Assembly: GCA_964057225.1 (NCBI GenBank)
Contig: OZ059897.1
Span: 9,734,001 to 9,798,000 of the forward strand
Reading direction: 5' to 3'
Source: Auanema rhodensis
Lineage: Eukaryota > Nematoda > Chromadorea > Rhabditida > Rhabditidae
Length of the DNA: 64,000 nt
Below, piece by piece: positions 1-13,138 of this stretch; the first letter of the stretch is position 1, and every line of letters begins with the position of its first letter. The notes beneath the pieces were generated by a model. It was given only the letters and a program-made list of their open reading frames with translations. It ran no database searches and was not told the DNA's origin. A program made the translations under genes and the position numbers.

Positions 1-2456
1 AAAATACTGACAAAAACTGAGGAAGAAGAGCTAAAAGTCTTGTGTGAAAGTGAAAAAGAATTACAAAAAAAAAATCAAATTCTTCAGTCTTGACAACGAT
101 TTTCGAGAAATTTCGCTACATTTGCTACTTGATGTTGCTGAATAAGTGTCAAAAAACTGTTCTGTTATCCAAATAATTTGGTAGTAAATATACAAAAAAG
201 GCAAAACAATCTACGAAATCTTTAATTCAAAATATTTCCAACAAATCTCCTCCTCTCACTTTCAAATCATCATCCTCATCAGTTACTCTCTCACAGATAT
301 TCTATTCTATACTTCCACAGATATTTCTTTTGTCGGTAAAGTTGTAAAATTTACTCAGTATGTTGAGAATGAATGAGAATAAGTGGACGTTACGCTAAAC
401 AAATCAGATGTCAGATGGTTGATTATTGGTGGATTAATCCGTTTTGTATTTGATTTTCCAATAACGATTTACTTCTCAGGAATGCAGGAATTTTTCTTTA
501 TTTTTTGCGTTCAAAGACCTCTGACTGACAATGAGCACTTTGAAAATTTTCTCTTCCCTCTTGATTTCACGCATTCTTCTTTCACTCGAATTCTATAATG
601 TATCTAGTTCGATCGTTATTATTCTACGTTTTTCTCTCTCTCCCTATCTCTATTAGTCCCTCGTTCTCTCTATTTCTCTTCCTCCTCTCTACCTCCCTCT
701 TAGCCTCTCTTTTCCTCTTTTTAAATCGTTCTAATTCTCTTTAAATCCTTCTTCACATGGGTGCTTTCTTATCTAATTTATTAAACGCAATTCCTAGTGT
801 TCGCACGTATTTTCTAAATATTGTATACATAATACGATTGAAGTACGAAATTGAAAAGATCTGTCTGTATGAGAGGGGAGGGTTGGAGGGAGGGGGGCTT
901 GTGTACCATAGAGCCACTTGAAACGTACATTATCGTCAACTACGGACGATGCTGATGACGACGACGACGACTATGTACGACGATGAAGAACGACAGTCTT
1001 CGATAATATACAACATACAAGATTTTGATTTCTTTAATATTATATTTCCTTAAACTATATATATATATCCACATGTCATTTCTTAGACAACTTATCCATT
1101 TAATCCCAAGACATGTCCATATGTATCTCATTGCTTCAACTTAGTTTCTCTCATCTATTGACGTCATCTGATTCATTTTCATATCCAAAAGCAAACATCT
1201 GTCTACACAGGCTCCATATGTACATATGTATGTTCATCCATATATCCAAAATACAATGGGATTTATGCTTTTTTTAAAGTTTTTGTTGTAAAAATTAAAT
1301 TTCTCATTAAAATTTCCTATCGATTAGCTGAAAAACTGTTTTTCACTCTCTTTCTCGTTCTCTTCATTCTCTTCTTTCTTTCTTTTTTTCCTTTTTATAA
1401 GTCAATAAGAATTAAAAAAACTTTTTTTGTGCTCTATTGAGTCCTGTCACAGTGATGATAGTGATGAACCTTTCCTCATTTTCTTAATGTCAAAGATTGG
1501 TTAAACAATGTGTTTTTCTCCTCCCTCAACCTCATAAGCATATGTCCTTTGGGTCCTCTATTTCCTCATGCTTGTTTTCGTTTTTTCTTTTTCACAAAAA
1601 AAAAGAAGAAAAAAAAGGGAGAAAGAAGCAGTAACGATGAAGATAGATGGCATCACTTATCTTAAGCTTGAAGCAAGGTCCCGCTGTTTTTCACGTCGAC
1701 TTGTCATTCTATTCCTTTTTTTTTTGATTATTTTTCCATTTTTATGTGGAACAGAAGGGATTTCTCCTTAAAGATTGTGTTGTTTTCAATGGAAACCTAA
1801 GCAAATTTCGTTTATGATTGCTTGTTTTGTGTATTCGTCTCATTTAAAACATTGAATAAGATTACAAAACCTATTTCGAAACTCTTTGTGATGATTTTTT
1901 TTGGAAAATTTCTAGTTTTCATGTTTGCTCCATACGTTTATCATCATGATGTGTAGTGATTCTCTCACAGTTCCATCCCACCAACAAGTCTCATACGTGA
2001 TTCATCCTGTTCATTTCATTCGTTTATTGCGTACTGAGCGGTTGCTTATGCCTATTCTGTGCTTTCTCATCAACTGTCTTGTACTATTGTCTATATTTTC
2101 TTCAGAAATACCTGAAAATTACAAAAATTGATGAACCGTTGTACCAAATTAGACACCTAAAGCTTTAAAACTTCCTCTTGAAGTTTTTTCCCCAACAAAT
2201 TTTTTCATCTGTTACTCATTCCCTCCCCCTCTTCACATGTGTTATTTTCCAACCATTTCGAAGCTGTTTGTCAAGTCATGAGGCACAGACACCTGATGAC
2301 ATTTCAAACTTATTCATATTTTTCTCCCATTTTTTCAAAAAAATTTTCCTTTTTTTGAAATTAATTTTTGTTTTTTACTATTCGAAAACGTTCTAATAAC
2401 TGTTTCAGAATGAAGGATGTACGTAACAAATTTCAGTAAATAATACGGATTGAGTT

Positions 2457-2494
2457 AGTGTGTGCTGTGTGCTGTGTGCTGTGTGCTGTGTGCA
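2457..2494. repeat. heptamer tandem repeat (TGTGTGC)n
   Basis: About five near-perfect head-to-tail copies of a 7-base unit (TGTGTGC or its rotations). The unit length is unusual among the di- and trinucleotide repeats elsewhere in the window. No coding context. Confidence 0.85.
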
Positions 2495-2886
2495 AATTCC
2501 TTTTATTTCAGATTTTAGATACTTTTATTATATGTTTTTCACCATTTTTTGTAAACTATAAGATATTTCTTGAATCTGAATAAAGAAAAATTCTCGAATT
2601 TTCCTTTATCTTTTCTAAGAATTGTTTTCTTCGCAAAGCTTAAAGCTTAATACCACAGAATGAACAGATAGAATGTGTTAGTTGGGTTGTATGTGATGAT
2701 GACAATGATGATATTGATGATGATGATTGGTAGGAGCAAAACAACGTTCATGACCTGGTCAGAAGCAAAAAGCTCAAGAGTTTCTACTCAATCCTCAATA
2801 CTCAATATCTTCTCATAAACAAACACATCTTCCAGCAAAAAAAGTCTTTTTTCTTTTCTCTTTCTCAGCAAAAAAAAAACTGAGAT

Positions 2887-2960
2887 GAAGCAGTAGCAGC
2901 AGCAACAGCAGCAGCAGCAGTAGCATCAGTAGTAGCATCGCAGGATCAACAGTAGCAGTG
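2887..2960. repeat. imperfect CAG/TAG trinucleotide tract
   Basis: GCAGCAGCAACAGCAG-type repeats mixed with TAG and CAT units. On the minus strand this gives a poly-leucine open frame, which is a repeat artefact and not a protein. It sits in gene-free sequence. Confidence 0.75.
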
Positions 2961-5900
2961 GAAACAGCACATACCTCTGAGAAGAATGTTGAATATGGTA
3001 AATACAAAGAACAATTGTCTCGATGGGAAAAGACTGAACAAATGAAAAAAAAAAGATTTTTTGATATGAATCATAGCTAATGGATTAGTTATTTCATAAT
3101 TCTATTTTCATATGTTGGTCTTCTTATGTATTTACCTTATTCTCTATTTTGACCTCAACTATCTGAAGAAGAAGTAGAAACAGAAGATATGTATGTAAAG
3201 CAGAAATATTTTCCACTCTTAAATCATTGTTATCTTTAGAAATAGATCAATATCAATAAAGATATTGTGCTTTTTTTAAAAGAAAAAAATAGAATTTTTT
3301 TACAATCAGGTGTTTGCTCTTTCTATTTTTCTCATCTTCGAACTTTGAGAAAAGAATACTTGAAATACTCGGAATATGTAATGAATATAGTGTCAGTTTG
3401 ATGTTCTAACTGAAAAGCTTCCTATTCTAATCATTGAAAAATTTAGTTTATTAAACTTTAAAACTTTACCAACTTTATCTTTATTTTAATATTTCAGTGA
3501 AATGAGTTGATTTCTTATCAAACTTTATATCTTGTTACTACTTATCATGAGATGAGGAAGAAATATGAATCACATTGTCATATAAGCTTCGATAGTCAAA
3601 ACCAAAACGATCATTCTTATCGGAATGTCAGAAACTTTCTGATATTATCACTTGCAGAATCCAAGAACAACTGTTCTTTATATCAAACAATGGTTTTTTC
3701 ACACTAACAAGCATTACATGTGAACTGCATTTCTTTTCAATGTGAAATTCAACGGAATTCCCCCCAAAATTTTTAAGAGTTTCAAAACATATCTAAGCTA
3801 TTACGCAATCATCTGGAAAAGCCTCAAGCGTTCAACCAGGCAGTTCAAATTGTAATCGAAATAGCAATAACTCTAACTGAGCCACCTCGAATTTGATCCT
3901 AAAATATGAGATATCTTGTTGGTTTTAATGGATTTAAGTGGACTTTTATGAGCTTTCTTTCATCAAATAACTATTTGAGATCTTTGATTCTTTGATATTC
4001 TTCATAGTTTCATGTATATGAAGCTTGAATTCAGTTCAGATTCTGCAGCTTATCATCATTATCTTTTCATTGTTTGACTTCCTTCTGTCATCGTTATTCC
4101 TCAAAGATTTCATTGTCACAAACGTTTTTACCATTTTCTTACTAATCACTTTGATAATAATTTCCAAAGTATATATGTATATAAAGTGTCATTATTCTCA
4201 TTTCATATAATTATATTTCTTCTAGAATCTTCGGATATTCCTTTAAATTCCTTAAATTCTTTGTAATTTTTCTTTTCATCACCTTATTTTCTAATCACGT
4301 GCGTATTGTCACACATATAACCACTGTCATCCGATTCTTTAGTCTTTTCTCACTAAGTTCAAATCATTAAAAGATTAATACGAAAAAAACTAGTTCAAAA
4401 CCTATTATTCATTCGAAAAAAAAAAGTTTTAAGTTTATTATGATTAAGCTTCAAGCATTATTCATGTTTCATATTAATAAAACATAATATTTTCTTCTAA
4501 ATATTCATTGATATTTCATATATTCTCTCTTTACAAATTCAGTTCTCATATGATTCTCGCCCCTCCCGCTTACTCCTCTCTCCGTTCCACCAACACATTC
4601 CCTTCCCATCCCCATTCGACCCCCCCCCCCCTTTTTTCCTCCTCTGTTAGGAATCAAATGAAACTACTACAGCCTCTTTTTCAATTCAAAACTCATTTAT
4701 ACTCCTATGTACTCACTCACTCACTCACACATACAACTCATGTACATCACATGTCAACCTCACCCACGCTTACGGTTTTCTCCGTGTATATACACATGAT
4801 CCATTCAAGAGTTGGATCTTCACTTCTTGATCATCTTCTTTACGAAGAATACTGTTAGTCTTTCAGTCTGCTTATCGTTATAGGACCATCTATACTGATC
4901 ACAAATCAAATATTTCAATCTTCAAAATCCTTTTTATCTATTTTGTTATTTTTCTTTGAATAAAGAAAAAAACATTAAAATTGCTAAAATATGAAATCGA
5001 ATGATTTAAACATTTCTTATATTTTCCTGTCCAAAATATTATTTCCGTTTAATTTTAAAGAAACATTCTAAAAATCATCTATCTAATCGTTAAATCAATA
5101 TTCTATATATACATAGCTACATTATTTTTTTAAATTTTATTTTAAAAATTTATGTTAAAAAACAATATTAATCAAATTATTGTAATAAAAAAATACATTT
5201 TGATTATCATCAAAGTATTATTAATTACATTTATTTCATCATTTAATTAAGTTTGTTAATAGTTTTGGGTACAATTGAACTCTAATTGAACTGAAATATG
5301 GTTAATTATGACCAAACTTCAGGTTAGCATACGAAAACTATATAAACCTGTTGTATAATAGTTTATTTAATGACCAATTAAGTTTACAAAGTTTATAAAT
5401 AAAACTAATTGAATGGTCATTCAATTTTAATTAATTTCAAAAATGAGAGAAGAGAAAACAAGATTTTCTTGAAAAAAAAAAAGAATTATAACTTCAAATC
5501 CGCTTCTTCTCGTACCCAAAACTAATTTATTGTTTATTTCAAACAAGCCAATACAACCATTCTATAGGAAGTCAACGCAAGAAATGGCATTTAATACACG
5601 TGAAATTCACGTAATTCTATTATTTCCACGTGTCATTAATGTGAATAACATTTGTTTTTCCTTGTATACTAAATGAATGAATTGAGTTTTTATAATTTTA
5701 CTTTTTAAAATATTAATTGAAATTAATATTAAATGATTAGTATTAATATTAATATTAATATTAATATGAATAGAGTTACATATCATGAATAGATGTTCCG
5801 TTTTTGATTTTTTTTTCAAATTGTCTTCTTCAGATATTTACAGTCTACTGCTAATAACACCAATAATCATAAGTGAAACATTTAAAAAATAATCCGTTAC

Positions 5901-6172
5901 TTCCAACTTCCTACCCCGTAAACTTCATTTTTTTGCAGAAAAAAGATCAAAAAGTTAATTATTTCCTGAAAAAAAAGGCGGAGTTTTGAGTTAAATAATT
6001 TTGTTATAAAGAGATGGAAACATGTAGTTTTTAGTTAAGATTATTCAGTTGTGAGTACGAGTGCGTGTGATGCTTTTTAGTAATAAAAATGGTAGTTTGA
6101 TGTGTGAGATGTTTTCCTTCATGATGATGACATACATTGAACTGTTTTAAATAAACGAGAGATGTATGATGA

Positions 6173-6173
6173 C

Positions 6174-6266
<93 letters not shown>
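6173..6266. repeat. (GA)n microsatellite
   Basis: More than 90 bases of GA dinucleotides broken by GAAAGA units. The minus-strand translation is a Ser/Leu/Phe repeat and is not considered coding. Confidence 0.9.
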
Positions 6267-8333
6267 TAGTTAAAAGTATTCGTTGTGTGTGGGGGTATTG
6301 GGTGGAGAGTTCTAAAACATCATTTTGGGAAAAAAAGTAGCGTTTATCTCCTAATATTTTTATCAATCATTCTTCAACAAACTATCTGTATTTCCGGCCA
6401 ATTTTTCAATTTGATAGCATCATGTGTGGTGTAGTAGCTATGTAATTGTTTTATAGTCTTTTAATGAAAATAACTAAAAATAAGCTTTGAACGTGATCAT
6501 CGTCTTCGGTATTCTTACTCATATAGACACACTGAACGTCATTTGACCGTCACAGTCATCAGTTTCTTGAATAGACTGTTCTCTCTCTCTCCCTCTCTCT
6601 CTTTCTTTCTCTCTCTCTCTCTGTGTTCTTATCTCTCTAGGTTCTGCTTCATATTTTCTTCTTTCCATTCATTGCAATCATCATCATCTTTAACTTTTCC
6701 TTCTGACGTCTATATTTGCCGTCTTTATGCTTTTCCCTATCAATCAGCTGCTGTGTTGGTAGTTGTAGTTGCCATAATAGCCATCGCCATCGAACTATAT
6801 TTCAATCTAGACATGCACTTGTAATCATTTAATTTTCCATATTATTTGATAAAAATGCTCAAAAACTTCCTTTTCAACCTTGTCAAAATTTTTCAAATTC
6901 ACTGTTTCATAACTGAATATCATTCATAAATACAATTACTTTTCTTTATATCCAACTCGTTTTTCTGTGTTTAACGTAATATCCACTATCATCATCATCA
7001 TCACAAAGCCAAATCATGTTAGTTCCATTCACTTCCCCCCCCCCATGCATGTGGTGTCTGGTCTGTGCTTCTTCACTTAGGTTCAAATGTACCTGAACAT
7101 TTGTATATAACTCTAATACTCTCTTATTTTGATCTGCACTCTTGCTACCCCCCCCTCTCTTTCTATTACTATCAGTCTCTCTCTCTCTATCTCTCTCCAC
7201 TCTCGTTTTTTAGTTCTTTTTTTTTCAAATTTCTGAATATTATCTCTAATATGTACTATTTCCCATATATAGTCATTATATTCGTTTATAAAGTATTTCA
7301 AACATTCGATGAATTACAGTGAAAATTTGATATTTTCTTGTGAAATTCTGTCATCATCAGTCATAACCTCTGTTCGGTTTCAACAACACTTCTTCACTAG
7401 ACAGAAAGACAGACAGACTGATAGATAGAACTAAGAGAAAACATGTTCTTTCATGATGTTCTTTATTCATTTTCTATTTGTCTATATTCATTCAAAATCA
7501 GTTCCAATATCTATACAATACTTTATGTCTAAAGATCATGTACAAATTAACTTTTAAAACTTTAAACTTAAAGCATTATGATGATTTAAAGCATTTTCTT
7601 TAATTTTTGATTAAAACATTTAATAATTTATTCATTTAATAACAAATATTTGTATTTTAATAGATTATAAACCAAAATGTATCTGTTTTTCCATTGTTTT
7701 CCTTCTTTAAACATACACAAAAAATAGAAGAAGCATTGTTTTTGTCTCTAATTTGGTGATCTCATGATTGTGTATGTGACATTCGTCTCACATTTCTCTT
7801 TTTAACCTTTTCTCTCTTGCTTTATGCCTAATCACACTTTTGACCTTTTATTCGCCTTAATACTGAAGCTTGAGTTCAGAAAACAAAAAACTTTTTTTGA
7901 ACAACTGTTAATGATATTCCTTAGAGTTTTCCACTTTATTTCATCATCTTATCTGCCCTCCCCCTCTACTTCTTCCTCATTCCTCTTTAACATCACAATT
8001 GTTTCTTCTTTCTCCGTATAATATTCTCTAAATTTTACGAAAAAATGAGATGTTTTGATCCATTTTAAGTAAAAATACGGTATTTCAATGATATTTTCTA
8101 ATATTTCTTGTAAAAAAAAATGATTTTTTTGCTTTTTAGCTTATATTTTCATTTACTTTATCTTCATTAAACATTAGATTTGATGATGTGTTATAGATTT
8201 CCAATTAAAAAAACTTTTCTTCAACGAAAAAAAATTAAAAAAAAGATCATTTTTAACCATTTTCATTAATCGATTTGTCATTTACTTTTCACACCCATTG
8301 TCACCCTTCGTCTATATCTTCATCACCATCATA

Positions 8334-8378
8334 GTCGTCGTCGTCATCGTCGTCGTCGTCGTTCTTCTTCTTCTTCAA
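8334..8378. repeat. CGT/CTT trinucleotide tract
   Basis: A run of CGTCGTCGT units changing into TTCTTCTTC units, in non-coding sequence. It resembles the GAC/GAT-rich tracts near 950 and 28170. Confidence 0.75.
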
Positions 8379-9940
8379 ATCGATTGATATGATGATTGTC
8401 ATTTAAGAAATCTAACGATATGATAAATGAAGAAACGGCCTTTTAAAACTTCATCCTTATTCAATTTCCTTCTTTTTTTTTAATTTTTTGGCTTTTTTAA
8501 AGAAAAGTTTAAGCAAAAACTTCATTAGTTGAGTTTTGATTTCAAATGATTTCTCTTGATAAATCCAAAATGTTCAAGTCAGATCAACAAGTACAAAGGA
8601 CATATGTGAATAGAAAGATCAAACGAATATTTTTGTACTTTACAAGAATATATATTTTTCTCTTTCTCTGTCTCTTACCCTCTCTCCCTCCCTATCCTCC
8701 CTATCCTCCCTCCTTCCGTCCCTCTTTCCCTGTCTGTATCTTATTTCTCATAATATCCAATGTATGAACATTGAATATAGTTTATAATATAAATAATATA
8801 ATATATATATAACAGGTAATTCTTATTATTCTTCTAATATTTATATAAAATATTTACAGATTTATATTCTTTTCTTCTCTCTTTTTTTGTATTTTTTCTC
8901 TGTTTTTTTCACAATTTGAATAAAATGTCGACTTTGTTTTGAAGAATGTCGTAGTAGAATTCTACGAATAATTGGCTTATCATCATCATTATCATCATCA
9001 TCAGCAGCAGCATTAACATCATCTACAATCAAAAATATATTATTTCCTTCTTTTCTTAGGATTTAATACTTTTCAGGAAAATGACTTTCTTCAGAATATT
9101 TCAGTGAATATGCTCACAGATTACAAGACAATATGTCTTCCGTTATTACAATCAAATCTTGTTTTACTTTATGGAAGTTGAATCACAAAAGTTGACAAAA
9201 AAAATTGTTGAAAAGACAAAGATCCAGTAAAAAAGTTGAAATTGTTTGGTTACAGAGGACTGGACGAATGATACAAAACCATTCATCACTTGAACTTATC
9301 TATATTAGTTTTGGTACAAATGTTTATAATCAAATATTTTCTTCTTTAGCACTTTCCCTCAGATATTTTATCGATTATTAAAGTTTTTTTTTTCTTTTTA
9401 TAAGGTCATTGCTCTAATGATCTCTATCAATCTATCTACTAATATGAAACCCAATTTCGACCCAACATACAGCCAAGCAAGTTCATTAGTTCCATTTTGT
9501 TTCTCTCTTATCCTCTACCGCACACACCGTGTCGAACATGAAGCAGCCTGCAGTGGGTGTATCTACAGCACCACCAGTTGAAACCTGATTTATGCTCAGA
9601 ATAGTTCCTTTCGAACAAGGCGGCTGTGGGCGTTACTCAGTACAACTATTGTTTCAACTCAGTCTCTCTTTCGTTGCCATCTTGTTTTAATCATTCTTCG
9701 TTTTTTTTTATTTCGCTCCATCAAAGTAATTATCATGATAATGATGAGTCAAATATCATTTCTTATCAATATTTTATCATTTTCTGTCTATATAATCTGT
9801 CTAAATTCAACTTTTCTTATCCAATTGACCACTTTCTCTTTGCCACTTTCTCTCTTTCGACTTTTAAAAATTATATATTTCTTGTCGTCAATTAATCTTC
9901 TAATTATTTCTTCTTTTTCTATTTTTCTTCTAATTATTTC

Positions 9941-9953
9941 ATCTTATTTTCAG
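9941..9953 (+). promoter_or_regulatory. probable trans-splice acceptor for the inositol phosphate kinase gene
   Basis: A pyrimidine-rich tract ends in TTTTCAG at 9953, 38 bases upstream of the ATG at 9992, and no upstream coding exon is apparent. In nematodes such a site just before the first coding exon usually receives a spliced leader. A cis-spliced 5' UTR exon is the alternative. Confidence 0.5.
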
Positions 9954-9991
9954 ATATTTTCTATTTTGTTTTCAATTTTTTTCAACAAGTT

Positions 9992-12198
9992 ATGGTTCTA
10001 AACGTTAAAAGAATCTGCTCAACTGATGAGGCAGGTGATTTGGCGAAATGCGGTGGAGTTGTGGTTAAGCCTTTCCGTTATCAGGTTAGTATTACTACTA
10101 TCTTCAACGATTTTTAATAGATTATTATCTTTACCTATGCTTAATTTTGTACAAAAAAATTGTTTTATATGATATGATGATGCCCTTGATGTATTTTCTT
10201 AATTATGCTAACTATGCTGATACATATATATATATAAAATATTCCCATTTCATATGCTGATTTACTTGGTTTTATCATATTTAAGCTTTATCTCCTTTTG
10301 TTCTTTTTTTTTCTTTTCGTAAAAAAGTTTTAAAGACAAATGAAAGCTTATCAACTTAGTTACACGTGTGTAGCCAAATTTGCAACGCTTCTATGTAGCC
10401 AATGCAATAATTCGAATTAAATTCTTTTATTTGAAATGAAATGATTTTAAAAATAAAGAAATGAGGTCAATGAGTATTGAATTTGTATAAAATTTGAAAG
10501 AAATTCAAATACAAAGTTGAATTAGAGTGAATAAAACTGCTCATAACAACTTGAAAAACACTTGTTTCAACTGCAATTCTCAAGACAATTTGCTATATTC
10601 AGGTAGCTGGACATACACCCTTCTGTATGCTACCTAATGGTCATCTGTTGAAGCCATGTGATGAGCGTGAGCTACTTTTCTATAGGATGATGCCATCTTC
10701 ACTTCTTCCAGTTACTCCAGCTTGTTGCTCAACAATTCAGGTAAATTTCGATGTTAAAGCATTACTTAATTAGAATATTTTTTTCACGTAAAAAATGTTC
10801 ACGTTGACGTAATAATTTAAAATCATTCCAAACCAAAAAAGATGTGTTGAACGGTTGTTCTTTCATCTCTCTCTCTATCTCTCTCTATCTCCGTCTCTTT
10901 GTCTCTTATTTCACTTTTTTTCTTTTATTAGTTGTTTACTTTTTAAAACAAAAAGTTTTATTTTCCTATTTTAGGGTTCAGGGTTCGAATTTTCATCACA
11001 GCCTTGCTCACTGTGTTTAAAAGAATGTGATGAGAATGTCGTCATTCCAAAAGCCACACATTCTCCAACAACTCAGAAAAAAAGAAAGTTATCCAGGTAC
11101 ATATTACTTATTCTTTACAAATAGACCAAAAAAAAAAGAAGCAGAAAATGCTCAAGAAGGAGTCAAAAATCATTTTTCGACCCAAAAATTGCTAAGAAAG
11201 TTCCAAAAATTCATCGTTTTTTTTTGCAAAAAGAAAGGGAACGATGAAATACAAATTACTGAAGAATCTTGTTGCAATTTATTTTATTTTCTTCAAAATA
11301 AATTTCATTGCCATGAATGCTATGAATGTTCTTGTTGTTCAAATATAATTTTCATGTATAATTGACTTTTGTAGTTTGAATTCAATTCAGTAGTAACTTA
11401 ATGTTTTTTCAATCTCTGATTCTCTTTTTTTTTTAAAAAAAGAAAGAAAAAATGTTTTTAACCCACGCTGTTCTTGATAACGTTTGTGTTCTTTTCAGAA
11501 ATTTTCTTGTTCTTAATGATCTCACACGTGATTTCGTTAGGCCCTGTGTTTTGGATTTAAAACTTGGCACTCGACAGCATGGCGATGGAGCATCAGCAGC
11601 TAAAGCTGCTTCACAGATCGAAAAATGCTTTAAAACAACTTCTGCAAGAATGGGAATACGCTTATGTGGTAACAGCTCATATTTCCTGATGATTGAACTA
11701 AGTCTTTTTGTTTTCAGGAATGTACATATCAGATCCATCCGGTGATGTTATAACTAAGGATAAATATGCTGGTCGCTTACTAACTGACGAAGAACTTAGG
11801 GAAGATATTCAGAATTTTTTTAGTTTTTCAACTGAATCCATTCCAATTGTCTTGGACAAAATTCAAAAAATAAAAGAAGTAAGCCTGCAAAAAGATCTGA
11901 CGAATCTCTTCATTGTGCTCTTGCAGGTTTTACAATCTCTAAGTGGTGTTCGATTATTTGGTTCTTCAATCTTAATCGTCGTCGAAGGTACAGCAACAGC
12001 CATTTACTTGAGCAAGTTTGTATTTTCTCGTTTGTTGCAGGTGATAGCTCATTGCCACCATCAGCTGAATGTCGACTTGTTGACTTCGCCAATGCCACAT
12101 GTCCCGGATTCCTAGGCGATCAGACATACGACGGTGCAGATGAAGGATCACTTAAAGGGTTAAGCATGTTAGAGGATATACTTAACGCAGAGGAATAA
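9992..12198 (+). CDS. inositol hexakisphosphate kinase (IP6K family)
   Basis: Seven exons: 9992-10084, 10603-10740, 10975-11096, 11499-11668, 11718-11878, 11927-11987 and 12041-12198. They join in frame to 300 residues. The inositol polyphosphate kinase signature PxxxDxKxG is present as PCVLDLKLG, followed by [10 protein letters not shown]. Other family landmarks are VAGHT near the N-terminus, [16 protein letters not shown], the ATP-site segment [11 protein letters not shown] and the metal-binding Asp in VDFAN near the C-terminus. The enzyme is expected to phosphorylate InsP6 to the pyrophosphate InsP7 in the cytosol or nucleus. Exon 3 encodes a Cys/Lys-rich insert (about residues 78-117) that I do not recognise. 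The protein is shorter than vertebrate IP6Ks, mostly through small variable regions. IP3 kinase or IPMK are the alternatives, but the GTRQHGD context favours IP6K. Confidence 0.88.
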
Positions 12199-12559
12199 TA
12201 TAATATTTATATAGTTTTGATAGTTTATGATACGTATTATACATAGATTATATCATGCAATATGTGATATGGGTTAAGGCAGTTATATATAGTTAGAGAT
12301 ATAGCCGAATTCCCTTCCAAAAAAAGAAACATTTCAATTTATCACTTTAATCTCATTACCTCCAATGATATATTATCAATATTATGCCTTTATATGTATA
12401 TAATTTATATTTATTAGATCATCAAATGTTTAAAATTTCTGAAAACTTTTATCATAATTCAGAAATTTTACTTTAATTTCTCATCAGCATAAATGTAATT
12501 TTTGTTATGATAATGTGATTGATTAAGTGTTTATTGCATTCCTTTTGTTTCTCTTATTT

Positions 12560-12602
<43 letters not shown>

Positions 12603-13138
12603 ATCTCTCTCTCTCTCTCTTTTTACCCCTCCTACATTGTTACGAGTAATTAAGATTATTTCACTGTTCTTTTCGCTTAAAAAATAACTTTTATTTACAA
12701 AATAAAGTTCATTATGCTTTTCAATCACTACGATAACATACATATATACATATAATATAAGAAAATCAAAGATCAAATATCAAATTCGTTGATTAAAGAT
12801 ACATAAAATCAATTTTCCTCTTAACTGTTTGTTTTTCACAAATTATATATGTAGCTTCGTTAGTTCTATGTTGCGGTTATACTTCATCATACTGTGTCAA
12901 GATGTGTGCGGCTGTGTCATGTTCACGTCATCTGCTGCTTCTCTCTTAGCTCTATGCCCTCTTGCTTTAGAGTTCATCATACATGAAGTATGATGCCGTT
13001 GACCACGATTGTTACTTTGATTCTGTATGAATTAGCAATTATTGAAAGAAATTTATAGAACATACAGGAACTATTTTTCAAGAATAACAACATTTTCATA
13101 CATATAATTAGAATAATAATAATAATAATATAAACTTT
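12199..13138. other. convergent intergenic region
   Basis: This lies between the 3' ends of the IP6K gene (+) and the tyrosinase gene (-). It is AT-rich, holds the CT tract at 12567-12620, and has an 8-base inverted repeat (CATCATAC / GTATGATG, five-base loop) near 12977-12997. No gene is seen. Confidence 0.6.
12567..12620. repeat. (CT)n microsatellite
   Basis: About 54 bases of CT repeats with one TTAT interruption, in the interval after the kinase gene. Confidence 0.9.

Larger units (their letters stand above)
1..9950. other. gene-poor region with pyrimidine tracts and microsatellites
   Basis: No convincing gene is visible on either strand over almost 10 kb. Open frames here are short and consist of Ser/Phe/Leu-rich translations of CT tracts, with no splice-linked partner exons. 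The region holds (GA)n/(CT)n runs, imperfect CAG/TAG and CGT/CTT triplet tracts, a heptamer tandem repeat, poly-C runs near 4621 and 7036, and long poly-A/T stretches. It could be upstream regulatory sequence for the inositol phosphate kinase gene, or a very large intron of a gene starting outside the window. The sequence does not decide between these. Confidence 0.6.

Noticed and set aside
4508-4858. 116-codon plus-strand open frame
   Set aside because: Low-complexity Pro/Ser/Thr/His sequence over poly-C and CACTCA repeats, with no family, no splice partners and no promoter.
6031-6366. 111-codon minus-strand open frame
   Set aside because: It is the translation of a (GA)n microsatellite (Ser/Leu/Phe repeats) with no independent coding signal.
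11027-11365. 112-codon plus-strand open frame inside the IP6K locus
   Set aside because: It overlaps exon 3 in another frame and runs through intron 3. The spliced kinase reading explains the region.
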